NCBI GenBank assembly: GCA_019454045.1
Contig: SKCR01034799.1
Coordinates: 1-64,000, forward strand
Origin: Zanthoxylum bungeanum
Lineage: Eukaryota > Streptophyta > Magnoliopsida > Sapindales > Rutaceae
Direction of reading: 5' to 3'
Length of the DNA: 64,000 nt
In this document: one piece after another, positions 11,008 to 23,500 of the stretch
Position numbering within the stretch: the first letter of the stretch is position 1
Layout: the number at the start of each line of letters is the position of its first letter
The notes under the pieces: generated by a model
What the model saw: the letters and a program-made list of their open reading frames with translations, nothing else
Databases searched by the model: none
Told to the model about the DNA's origin: nothing
Position numbers and translations under genes: made by a program

Positions 11008-12080
11008 GTCACAAGTATGACCAAAGGTCGATAATATGATTGAGGTCATAATTATGGTTGTGCTCAATGTGACTGAGAGTCGACAATGTAATTAAGATAA
11101 CTGATGCGAATGAGTCAATGAGGCAAAAAATGTGATTAAAGGTCGGTAATGTAACATATATTACAATTATGTCTGTATTCAATGAGATTGAGGGTCGGTA
11201 ATGTGACAGAGGTACTTCCATGACTAAATTGTCCATCACCAAAATGATAGTCACATTGTGACTGTGGGTAAGAATATGATTGTAACTCAATTTTTTTTTA
11301 ACTAAAATTAAGATAAATGTGAAGTATGTATAATAATTTAGGAGTTAATTATGATCTTACGTAAGTCCAAATTTGATAGAGATTTGTTGACGAAAGTTAT
11401 AGGTATGTATGTTAAGTGTATGTATATTATTTATAAAATGTGATTTGGAGTCCGGATGAAAAGATACGAGTGTTTGAAATTGACTAATTTGGAATTATTA
11501 TCATGTTATAAAGAGATATAGGTCAGTAATATGACTAAGGATCGACAATGTGATTGAGATAACTAATGTGACTGAGGTCACAAGTGTGATGGAGGGTCGA
11601 TAATATGACCGAGGTCACAATTGTGACTGTGCACAATGTCACTAAGGGTCAATAATGTAATTGAGGTAACTGATGTGACCGAGGTCACAAATGTGATTAA
11701 AAATCGGCAATGTAATTGATATTACAATTATGACTATATTCAATGTGGCTGATGGTCAGCAATGTGACTAAACACAACATGATTAAATTATCAATCACCC
11801 AAATGATAGTCACGTTGTGACTGCGGGTAAAAATATGATTATAATTCATTTTTTTTAACTATAATGAAGATCAGTGTAAAGTATACGCGATACAATAACT
11901 TAGGGATTAATTTTGATATTACGTAAGTCCGAATTTGAGAGAGATTTATTGATGAAAATTATATGTATATATGTTAAGTGTATGTATATTTTTATAAATT
12001 GTGATTTGAAGTTCAGATGAAAGAGACACGTGTGTTTGAAAATGACTAGTTTGAAATTATTATTCTATTATAAATGGAAG
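11008..12080. repeat. Right part of the array: two tandem units of about 559 bp
   Basis: Two long direct copies lie head to tail. The phrase ATGATAGTCAC(A/G)TTGTGACTG occurs at 11244 and 11803, ACGTAAGTCC(A/G)AATTTGA and GTTAAGTGTATGTATAT follow at matching distances, and each unit ends near TTATAAA (about 11515 and 12075). Each unit holds a short-repeat part (TGTGACTGAGGTCAC-type, about 36 bp) and a unique AT-rich part. A weaker third copy of the anchor lies at about 8325. No coding content. Confidence 0.8.
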
Positions 12081-12235
12081 TTTCATTCTTGACCCTTTTC
12101 TTTTCGTAGAAATATATCAATAACGAGTCTTATTTTAAATTTTATGAATTACATATCAATAATATGTAATTCTTTTATGAAACACTTTATATTTTAAAAT
12201 ATTTAGGTTTTAAATTAATGTGAATTTTTTTAAAA

Positions 12236-12265
12236 CACACATCTCACAACCGTGTGGGATGTGTG
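12236..12265. repeat. Short inverted repeat
   Basis: CACACATCTCACA and TGTGGGATGTGTG form a 13-bp stem with one mismatch and a four-base loop, in the DNA upstream of PDS5. It may be a transposon footprint or chance. Confidence 0.45.
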
Positions 12266-12411
12266 ATTAAATTTTTTTCGTCGATTAATTCATTATCTTT
12301 TTTTGATTATTTTATATTCATATGTAATTTTTTTGTAGTTTGGGTTGGATTAAATAATAAAGAATCTATTATAATTGAGTTTTATTTTTATTTTTAATAA
12401 AAACACTTAAA

Positions 12412-12558
12412 AAAAAGAGTAATGATATATATATTTAAACTTTGACTTAAATTTTATATACCCATCTCACTGTAACTACAATGAGCGACAATACAATAAG
12501 AGAGGTGTATAAATTTTAAGTAAAAGTTTAAGTATATTTATCATTTTTGTAAAAAAAA
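12412..12558. mobile_element. Fold-back MITE upstream of PDS5
   Basis: The left half (12412-12470) is the inverted copy, by eye about four-fifths identical, of the right half (12500-12558). Arms include AGTAATGATA, TTTAAACTTT and ACTTAAATTTTATA and their complements. Length about 150 bp, no coding capacity. This is the form of a short MITE. The target duplication is not clear because both ends lie in A-runs. Confidence 0.7.
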
Positions 12559-12579
12559 AGGAAGGAACAAATTATTTTT

Positions 12580-12995
12580 GTCACACAGAGAACCCATCAC
12601 GAGATAGATCTCGTGCACTTAGCATCTAACGGTCCCTATTTCAAACTACGTTAATCACCACGCAATTGACAAACCCACCAAGGCACCCGCTGGCGGGCTT
12701 TTAAAATATTTTGAAATTATTTTTTTTTAAAAAATAATTTCATCAATAACCCTTACTGTTAGATCTCTACAGGGACCATCACCGCCAAACACGTAGCAAA
12801 TATCGCGCGTCGTTCCACGCGCTCAAAGTACTGTATCTCTCTCTCACACACCACCACACTTTTCTCGCCAGTCGCCAGCAAACGCACAGAGGAAAAAAAC
12901 AAATACTCCCAAAACCCTCACTCAGTCACTAACGAACTTAATGCTGAACCACTAACCACAGTGTATAGGGGTTACTGCAACAAAAAAGGTTGAAA
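12580..12995 (+). promoter_or_regulatory. PDS5 upstream region and 5' leader
   Basis: GC content rises compared with the flanking DNA. A perfect 5-bp inverted repeat CCCGC-TG-GCGGG lies at 12686-12697, and CT-rich tracts (TCTCTCTCTCACAC near 12836) are typical of plant core promoters and leaders. No convincing TATA box. The ATG at 12996 is the first in frame with the PDS5 N-terminus. The transcription start is not known from sequence alone. Confidence 0.45.
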
Positions 12996-15900
12996 ATGGC
13001 CGAGTCGCCGTTGCAACTCGTCTCCGAAATCGGCGCCAAACTCGCTAATCTCACTCTCACTCGTTTCAACAAAGGCCTCTTCCTCGATTCCCTCAAAGTA
13101 AGTGCTTGTTCTTTACCTTTTCTTCTTTTAAATTTTGTACATGCATTTTTGTGCTAAGTTTTAAGGCGAGTCGCGTTACATAACCGTTTTGTAAAATGAG
13201 AACGGGTACTTGAATTTTGTAGTTTCAAGATTTGAGGAATTTTGTCCTTGTGTATCTCGACGATAAAAAAAAAAAAATGAAAGCGCGTCTTTCTAAAATT
13301 ACTGAGTATACGTTTACGTCCTTCGTTTTTTTAGTTTGGAATCTGTTTTTTCGAAATTTTTTGATCGCGCTTTCTATTTATTGTTTTCTAATGTACTACG
13401 AAATCTAATTGTGTTATAATTTTGTGTAATCGTTATGTCAAGCTCAAGCAGATCTGGTGCATGTGTGTTTTTTTGCTTTTTCAATAAGGACGTGTTTTAT
13501 TTGATTAGAAGATGGTTGATAATTGTTTTAAAAAAATTGTAATATAATTTGTTCTTTTTATTCTTGTTATGTTTGCAGCAAGTCGAAAATGCTCTGTTGA
13601 AAATTGAACAGCCTCTATCACCTGAGACTTCCAAAAAGGCAGAGGCTCTCAAGAAGTTTGAAGCTGCCACAAAGACTTTCAGAAAATCTATAATTAAGCA
13701 TGGCCTGCTTCATCAAAATGATAAGGATATTAGGCTTTCTGCGGCTACTTGTGTCAGTGAACTTTTTCGAATCCTGGCACCTGAACCGCCCTTTGAGGAC
13801 AAATATCTTAGGGTACAAGTTTTTAACCATGAATATGTTGCATGTGTTTGCTTCTACTTTAGTACTTAAGTTTTATTTCTATTATTTGCAGCTTATGTAA
13901 TTTCTATCATTTTCAGGGTGTTTTTGAACTTATTGTCAATTTGTTTAAGGAGCTTGGAAATACCAGATGCCCGTTCTTTTCCAAAAGGGTTAAAATACTA
14001 GAAATCGTTGCTCGTTGTAAATGTTTTGTGATAATGCTGGATATCGAATGCAGTGATTTAGTTCTCCAAATGTTTAATAATTTTTTCTCTGTTGTGAGGT
14101 CAGTTTCTTTCCATCTTTATTTCTAGTTTAGAACTTGCTTTTTTTTAAACACAAAATAAATTTTTTCATGCTTGTTATATCAATCAATCGTTGGTCACTA
14201 TCTTTTGTTAACTTGATATCTTTCATGAACTATTGTATACTGCAAAGCTATAAGCTTGCTAACTTGACTGTATTCTAGTCAAACAGATGATGTCTTGGAG
14301 TCATGTTGCAAATCTTGTAGATAAATGTATTAAAATATCAGAATGATGGGCTCCTGCCCCTCATGGCCTCATCCACTTCATCGAATAATTTTGATTGGAT
14401 TGAGTAGTAATAAGGTTTTAAAATATAGTGCCATTTTGGTTTCACTTGGCTATGTGCTCTTGAGTCACGTAGACTTGGTTGATTTCGCTTAGGTCATATC
14501 ATTAAAGGTGAACCTGCTCCATGCAAATTCTTACAAAAGCCTTTTCCCCATAATTTGATACCTAGAACCTTCTTAATCTTTTCAGTTGCAACTGCTGATT
14601 TTTGAGTAAGGTAATCTTTCTGATGAGTGATGAGAGCCTTCACTGAAATCATTAAATATTCCTTCTTGAAGCTTTTATTGGAATCATCATTTGTTATTCA
14701 CTTGGTTTTTAATCTCTTGTTTTTGGCTTTGCTTTTTGTATAAAAAAATTCCAATTTGCATAGTGTGTTAAATAAATTTATTATTTTAATCTGTTATGTT
14801 CTATTTATAATGATAGTGATGGCCTTGCATTTCAGGCTCTGCAGTGAACCTCATTTGTCAAGTTTGATTAACTATATATTGTCTATAATGATACATATTT
14901 TAAACGAGGAAGCTTCTCAGCCGCTTTTGGAAGTAGTTTTGTGGAATCTTGTAAAGCAGGAAAAGGTACGAGTCTGGTGGAAATTGTTTTCCATGGTTGT
15001 ATGCAGTTAAGCATGAAAGAGTAGTAAATTGTGTGCTCGGAGTCCAAGAAATTACTACTGCTTGTGATATATTTATATTCCTTAGTATAATCAACTTTTG
15101 AAAAGTTCAATAACGTTGTGTACTATTGTGCAAGAGAAAATTAGCTTTCTATCTACCGAATTTTCTTCATGTGTTGCACTTTAGAGTTTAGAGTCAAAGG
15201 TTTCTCTTATTTATTTGAGCTTTATGGCTTAGTGTATTAGAGTATTTGATGCATTGTTTTCAAGGAGAGATGCATTTTTTTGGTTGGTTTGGAAGTATGA
15301 TACATTCTGTTGTACTTTTCTTCCATTACAGGATGCACCTCATGCTGCTTCTCAGCTTGCTGTTTCTATCATTCAAAGTTGTGCAGAAAAGCTTGAGCCC
15401 TTTGTTTGTGGGTTCTTAACATCTTGTTTCTTGGATAGAGATGCTGTAGCGGGTGATCTCAAAGAATTTTACCATGAAATTATTTTAAAAATTTTTCAAT
15501 GTTCTCCTCAGATGCTTCTTGCTGTCATCCCAAACTTGATCCAAGAGTTACTGGTATTGCTTCTCTCTCTGTGTTTTCAATCTTTTACATTGTCTCATTA
15601 GTTAATATGGGTGGGCATTGTGAGTTTCATGTTAGTGCTTCTATTGTTCTATTCTTTTCTTGTACTTTGAAAGATATACTTATGTGTATGCACATTAACA
15701 CATTGAATTTATATGAAGACTGATCAGGTTGACGTCCGAATAAAAGCTGTTAATTTAATTGGAAAACTTTGTGCACTACCAGAAAACTGTCTTGCAGAGA
15801 GATATCCTGAGCTTTTTGTAGAGTTTCTGAAAAGGTTCTCTGACAAATCTGCTGAAGTTAGATTAAGTGCTGTTCTTTGTGCTAAAATGTGCTACTTGGC

Positions 15901-18900
15901 TAGTCCATTTAGGACAGAATCCCGTGAAATTCTCAGTAAGCTATTCCCAATTCTTGATTCATTTAGAGCATCATTTTTCCTGATTCCAAAGTTTTTTTTT
16001 TTTTTTAATCTAATTTACTGTTCTCCTATGTTTATGACTTGTCAATGAGCAGCTGCCCTTGAAAGTCGATTGTTAGATTTTGATGATAAAGTGAGAACAG
16101 AAGCAGTGATTGTGGCCTGTGATCTTGCCAGGTCGCGCCTGAAATTTGTTCCAGAGAAACTAATATCTGAAGCTACTGAAAGACTTCGGGATAAGAAGGT
16201 AATTTTGCTTTAGAAAGTTTGGTTTTACTTGAAGAGAATTAGGATATCTGACGCTCATTTGTCGATTCCGTCAATGAAGGTACCTGTTAGAAAGAAGGCC
16301 ATGCTAAAGTTGTTGGAAGTATATCGAGATTATTGTAAAAAGTGTAGTGAAGACCAGATGACAATATGTGATCATTTTGAACAGATTCCTTGTAAAATCT
16401 TGATGCTTTGTTATGATAAAGATTGTAAGGAATTCAGGTATGCTTATCTGCACCTAAGGCTTATAATATCAATATCCCCTTTTTATTATGTCCAATAGAT
16501 CTAATTTTCAAATAATCCAGGTCCCAATACATTTGTATAGATCTTTTTGTGATGTTTAGGCTCTTTCTTCGTGGATTTCTTGTTCGCTTTTTTCTATCTC
16601 TCTTCTTTTTAATATAAGTTTCTATGTCCATCCCGTCCTCCTTCCAGGCCCCAAAACATTGAGCGAATTCTTGTGGAGGATTTGTTTCCTGTTCTTGAAG
16701 TCGAGGAGAGTACAAGACACTGGGTGCAGTTGTTTTCTCTTTTTACCCCTCTTCATGTGAAGGCACTGAACTGTGTTTTATCTCTGAAAAAAAGGTATTG
16801 TTACAGAATTATTGCTGTAATTTGGCTGGAAAAGGCTATTCTCTTATCAATTATGAATGTTTTCAGGTTACGAACAGAAATGCAGTATTATTTATCTCTA
16901 CGAAAGAAAGAGAAGGTATAGTGCATTGTTTTTAATATTTAGAAGACTACACATGCATGGTGCTTACTGTCATTGCCTTCTAGCCTTTGCAGTATTAACG
17001 ACTGTTGGCAAACTTTATTTTGTATTGATGTCTGTGTTTATAAAAGTGTCTCTGAACAGAAACCATAACCAGATATCTTGGACAGTTGTCATGCAAAAAT
17101 TGGAGGTGATCAGTATTACCTTCAAGATTTGGATTTCTTTCTGTTCATTGCAAAGATTTCATTTTATAAAAAATAGGGATTTCAAGGATGTTGTTCTTTG
17201 ACATTTATTTTTTGTTTTCTGTTTTTTTTTTTCCTCCAGATTATACTGTTAAAGAGTAAATAATTTGTTTATGTGAACTGGTGATATTTTCTGCGTTTTA
17301 CAAGCTTATATCTTTTTTGTGCATCTTGTATTTTGATTAATGAAGCACGGTAAATATGTATTGCAGGAGAGTTGTCTTGAAGAAACACTGAAAAGAATGA
17401 AATATTCATTTGTGAAAATGTCAGCTTCCTTTCCTGATCCTTCTAAGGCGGAAGAGTGCTTTCAGAGACTGAACAAGATGAAGGATAATAAAATTTTCAA
17501 TACACTGGAGGAATTTTTGGGCGACGTGACGATAAAAAATGCCTTGATTTCCAGAGTGCGTCTTGTACTTGTTCCCTTTTTATTTTAATTATTATAAAAA
17601 TGGTACTTGGGTGGGGCGGGCAAAGCCCAAATTGTTTTTTAGCCTCCTACCTTCCCAAGATTTGAATTCGGGTCGGTGGCTAGTAAAGAAAACTGCTTGA
17701 AAACCACTCGGTCACGTCCTTGGGGCCGTCTTCTACTTGTTCCTTGTTTAGCTTAATAATTATTTACTAGTTGCATGCTTTATGCTTGTTTAGATACTGT
17801 TTCATTGCCTGCAGAGTATATATATCAAGTTTTTTCTTACTGGAAAATTACACGCTTTAAGTTCTGTTCAGGTTGGCAATATTGGTGATTACATACTATG
17901 GTCTAAGTTATATTATTGGTGCAAGAATATCTTATTGGACTTGTATTTGGAACTTTCCTTAAATTATCAGGCCTATATTTGGTAATTGACCTGAAGAACA
18001 ATTTTATTCTGTCAATTATGAATGTGAACAAAATTGTTTGATATTCTTGCCTATAGAGAAGCCTATGTGATTGGGAATTGAAACAATTTTTCAAATTACA
18101 CTGCAGGAAACATATATTTCTTGTTCTTTTGCTTTATTATGCAGAAAGAAATACATGGTAGGAAAGAGAGCACCGGGTTTTCTCATGCCTTTGTGACAAA
18201 AATAGGATCTACAAGAATACTTTGTTGCAATATAATAAGTTTACTAAGTGCAGAATGCATTTCGTCTGTTATCTAACGATAATCAACACAGCTTTCTAAT
18301 GGGCTTTCATTTTCACTTATAAACAGTTTCTTGGCAGTTTTGGAACTTGGGGAAATCATTTTCTCTGTGTCATGTTTTGACACTGGGCTTTGGTGTTATT
18401 CTTGTTATGGTTGTCAAGAGCAGCTGAAATTAGGAAAAAAAATTGAAGGCTAATGAGAAGCATGTGATTGATTTGAAGTAGTTCAAGATTAGAAGTTATC
18501 TAACTGTTTTGATGCTTTGTATAAGTGGTTTAGATTGATGAAAGATGTGATTATTTAGCATTAAATGATTGCCTACCACTACATATAACTTATAATGCTA
18601 TTTTCTTTTATCTCCTTGTCATTTATTGTCTGCAATTTTGTTAGAAGTTGATTCATTTTAATGGGGACAGCTTTGTCATTGGTTTTGTTTATTCTTATGT
18701 AAAATCTGAGTCAAGGTTTAGCCTATTTTCTATGCATGTAATTTTTTCTTTCTTTTGACCATTTGTAATATGTTTGCCTCCATTGTTTCCATTTCACTAA
18801 AATTTCTTTATTCTTCTTTTTCAGGATAAATTTCTGAAATTGATAGGAGATAGGCATCCAGAATTTGAGTTTTTTAAGTTGCTCACCTCCAAATGCTTGT

Positions 18901-20537
18901 ATATATTCGATTCAGAGCATGTCCGCTGTATTGTGGATGGTCTTTCCAGCGATAGATATATAGACAAGCATTTTGGAGCTGCTTCTATTAACCTTCTTCT
19001 GGTAAGAGTAACCTCTCAGCAGATGTTATTAGTGTTTTCCATTTTCGGTCTGAAATGGCACCAAATTTTTCATTATATTCAAACTTGTGATCTAACAATG
19101 AAGAAAGAATTGAAGGCATAAAACAACCAAATTTTTTAGAACATCCGCCTTTTGTATGCTGTTACAGATGATCAGAAAGGGATAAAGTAGTGGAATATGA
19201 AAAACAAATAAATTAAGTAAGTTTGAGTTCAGATATTGAGAACCCTCTATATTAGTGATTTCAAAATTCATATAACTTTTCAAAGAAATGAATATGTGAC
19301 CTAATTTTAAGGTATTGCTATATGTACATAAATTCTTATTGTGCTGATCTTTGAATGTGGTAAAATCTGTGTACAAAAGGAACCCATTTAGAGTAGGAAA
19401 ATGTGTAGAGATGTTCTTATTGGTTTGCATATGAGGCATGTTTCCTTCACATTGTTTGTCTTCGAATACCTAAGCTTGAAATATTAATCCTAGGTTGCAT
19501 AAGAGTGCGAGCCTGAGCATAAACTATCTATTTTTTTTTTGTTCGATAGCATCTCCAACACTTTTTATTGAATTTCATCATTGGCTCAACTATGCTATAT
19601 CCTATGTTGTTAAAGGTGCTGCTAAGTTGGCGCTTGGGAAATTCTTTCAAACAGTCGCCTGCGGCACTTGGGTGGTGCTTTGGATATTTTAAGCTATGAT
19701 TCCTTATACATTAGATATAATTATGCATGTTTTACTAGTCAACCCTCCCTTTGACTGGTCAGAGACGGCGCTTAGGCAGTGCTTGGGCAGGTTGTTGAAC
19801 TACCAAAACGCCTTACCCCGCCTATCTCCTTTGATAGCATAGACCATGTCCAGTGAAGGTAGCTTGTCAAATGAAGGGAAAATATCAAAGCCCTGTGGAA
19901 TATTAATTTGAAGGACAAAAGCTATTTTTCATTAAGCAAATATTATCTCAACTGTTGAATGTGGAAGAAAGAATGGTGTTGAATGCAGCAGCAGTTGTTT
20001 CACATAGCATGCTTCTCATAGTGTCAGCCTTTCAATTAGATAATTGTATATTGGGTTTGCTAACTATTCATGCCATTACACCTGTTGTAGGCCATTATCA
20101 ACATTTTTCCTTCACTACTAAGAGGTTCAGAAGTGCAGTTTCAAAAGTTGTTAGAGAGGAATGACCTGATTAATGACAAGATGATCGAAGTTTTGGCACA
20201 AGCTGGTCCTCATATTTCCATCAAATATGGGTAACCTCTGGAGTCTTTTGTTCACCGGTTTTGGACACTGAACAACAGTTTTTTATTAGAATGATGCATT
20301 GTGAAGTACATTATGAAGAACTTGGATAGTCTTCTTCTATTTTGTTTTGTGTTTAGGACATGGCTTGAAAATTAAGATTAATCTTTCTGGACCTCAGAAA
20401 TTGGAAAAGGATCAAATTCTCATTTATGGAAGAACCCTTTTAGTTAGAGATATTGTTGATTGTCTTTTGATAAGTTACTTTTCTTGAAATAAGGGTTGAT
20501 CCTATTGTTCCTTCTTCTTCTTCTTTTCTTTTCCTTT

Positions 20538-20568
<31 letters not shown>

Positions 20569-23500
20569 GTTGAATCTTTTAATTTACCAAATCTATGGTG
20601 AATATGCACGGGAGGTATTGTATCACTAAATTAACCTTCTCCCATCCCTCACCCATCCTTGGTGAAGGCAGGATTTTACCTCAACTTCTTGGTATGAAAC
20701 AAATAAATTTTAATAGATTATTTAATAGAGCTTTAGAGAAGTGATCGATCACTAATAAAAATAACAATGAGCACTTCATAAGATGACAATGATGAAAATT
20801 TGAACCCCTATATTAATGGTTTTATTATGTTTTTCTATTTTAGGCTTTCTGACATCTTTCTTGGTTGTTGAGTAAAGCTTTATTTGGTTTTGCTTTGTTT
20901 TGTTTATTTATCTTGGTATGCTTTTCTTTTATGTCAGGAACTTGATTTTATTCATTTGTTTATTTTTCTTGAAGGGACATAATAATAACTCAACTTCCTG
21001 ATATCTCTCTTGGTTGTTGAGTAAAGAAAAGCACTATTTGGTTTTGCTTTGCCTTGTTTATTTATTTTGGTATGCTTCTTTTATGTCAGGAACTTGAGTT
21101 TATTCATTTTTTATGCAGTGATATTCACCCTTTGTTGAAGAGGTTGTGTCTTGAAGGAACCCGTGCTCAGGCCAAATATGCTGTTTCTGCAATTGCTTCA
21201 TTAAGTGGTGCTTCTGAGCAATTTGTTTTCATGGAATTATGCAAGGTGTACTTGTCTTAATTACTGTTGGATAATAATTGTATTTATATGTTTTGGCATA
21301 TAATAACAGTGTGCTGTGCTTGACTTTTTCATATTAATATGTAATGAGTTGTGTTTGATTTGCCTGAATTCATTTAATTCATTTAGAGTTGAGTTGTGTT
21401 TGATTTGCCTGAATGCGTGAAACTGTAATATTTTTATGCATAGTTGCTAAACATATGTTTTCAAACTGCTAGTTTGAAACCTATTGGAATGTCTTTACTG
21501 GCTATTGTGAAGGTTGTTGCAATTGCTGTGAGATGTTTTTTCTTGAAATCTGTGGGTTAAGTTGATGCTACTATATGTACTCCCAGTTATTACAAATAAT
21601 TTCATTAGTGAAGAACTATGGACATTTTTTTTTTTGGCTGTTGATCACTCAATATTCACTGTGCATGATTTCATTTTTCTTCCATAACTTGTTCCTGTAT
21701 GATTTATTTACTCTTTGATGTTCATGCTTAGATACTTATCTTCAAATGAAGCAAACTATTTGTCATTCTCTGAATCAGTGGCTTACAAGTCACATCAAGC
21801 TTTTTAAGGCTGTCGCACCTCTTTTGACATTCTTACTCATGTCTTCCAATTGCAATCTTGTTAGAAAGTGTAAAAGTTTATTCTTCTTTTATATCTATAA
21901 ATGCATGTCCATTTTGCAGTTTCCGAATTTTCAAATATGCTTGTTTGGAGTGATATTCCAACTTTGTTTTCTGTCTCTCATCAGGAAGTTGTGGATTCTC
22001 TACATAGTGGGCGGAACATCCCAACTGTCTTGCAATCTTTGGGTTGCATTGCACAACATTCTGTTTCGGCTTTTGAATCTCAAAATAAAGATATCACCCC
22101 ATACATATATGAAAATATTATACAAGTAATATTTTGTGAACTTTTCTACATTTCTGCTTATATATTTTTACTTTGCTGTAGTACTGTGGATAGACTATAG
22201 AGAGCTTCTTGTAAGTTTGCTTGTGTTTCATATGTTTTTTTATAATTGTTAGATGAGTAATCTGAATTATATCTGTATAGGTGGAACAGTTAGATGAACT
22301 GGATTCATTTGATGAGACTTCTGAGGATGATATTTGTAAATTGAGGGTGAGTTTGGATAACAAATTTCAATTCATAAGTAGCTTATATTAATTGTAAATT
22401 TATTAGTTTAACTCTCTTTGTGATCATTTTTATTTTATTTCTTGTCGTTTGCAGATTTATGGTCTAAAAACACTTGTAAAGAGTTTTTTACCCCATCGAG
22501 GATCTCACGTCAAACGCAAAATTACTGAATTGCTCGATACTTTGTCAGAGATGCTGCAAAAGGCTGATGTTTCTAATGGTCACATGTCGCAGTATGAATT
22601 TCTAAAATCTTTGGATAGTGAGGTGTCTTAACTTTTGCTGCAATATCTTTCAAGCATCTTTAACTTAGTAATGATTTGTTACAAGTGGAAATCTATATAT
22701 ATTATGGTGTTTATTGAACATCAAAGCTTTCATTGCACTGACAAATATATAGTGCTTTCACTACCTATCATGTGAATTGTGAACTAGCAGGTTCTTGGCC
22801 ACGTTCTTATCATTAATTTATACATATTTTGTCAAAATAAACACATCTTTGTCAGCATGATGATTGTAATTACCTGTGTAGTTCAGGTTTGGCTTTGTTG
22901 TAATGAAATTTTTTTGTCTTAATCTGCTGTGGTGTTATCCTGGCGCTTCTGGCTTCATTTGTTATTCCTTTGATGTTCTGATATAAGATATGATTGTTAT
23001 TTTTTGGGTTCTATATTCTATTTTTGTTTACTCATGCATGCTCAAGCTTGTGAGATATGACTTTGAAATAGTTCTCTTGTTCACAATTTAGTAATTTTAG
23101 GAAAAGAGAAACTTAACACAGTAATTAATAAAATCTGTGCATTTTGAATATCTTATTTAGTAACTTTGAAGATGTCATTTTTTTGGTTAATATTTCATGA
23201 TGTTGGTGAGAGATTTTTAGGGTTGGTGGTTTCCTCTTATTTTTTCATATGAAAGCTGATTGGCTATTTTCATATCTAATTGCATCTTGTTTTGGCTTGG
23301 TCTTTCATCCTGTGCCAAGTGTTGTATTATTGTAGACTGGAGTTTGGGTTAGCTTTAAACATCATAATATTTGCATTGGAAGAAGTAGAAGTTATTAACA
23401 GTTGTCAATATTACATCTTTATTAATGCCATTAAGTATTTGATATTTGTATCAACGCATTAAAGGTGGATGTACTATCCACTTTCGAATAAGCACAATTA

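Noticed and set aside
19540..19860. Segment of PDS5 intron 12 with GGCGCTTGGG-like motifs as a possible transposon
   Set aside because: Repeated GC-rich phrases occur but I could not find ends, a target duplication or a family; left as plain intron.
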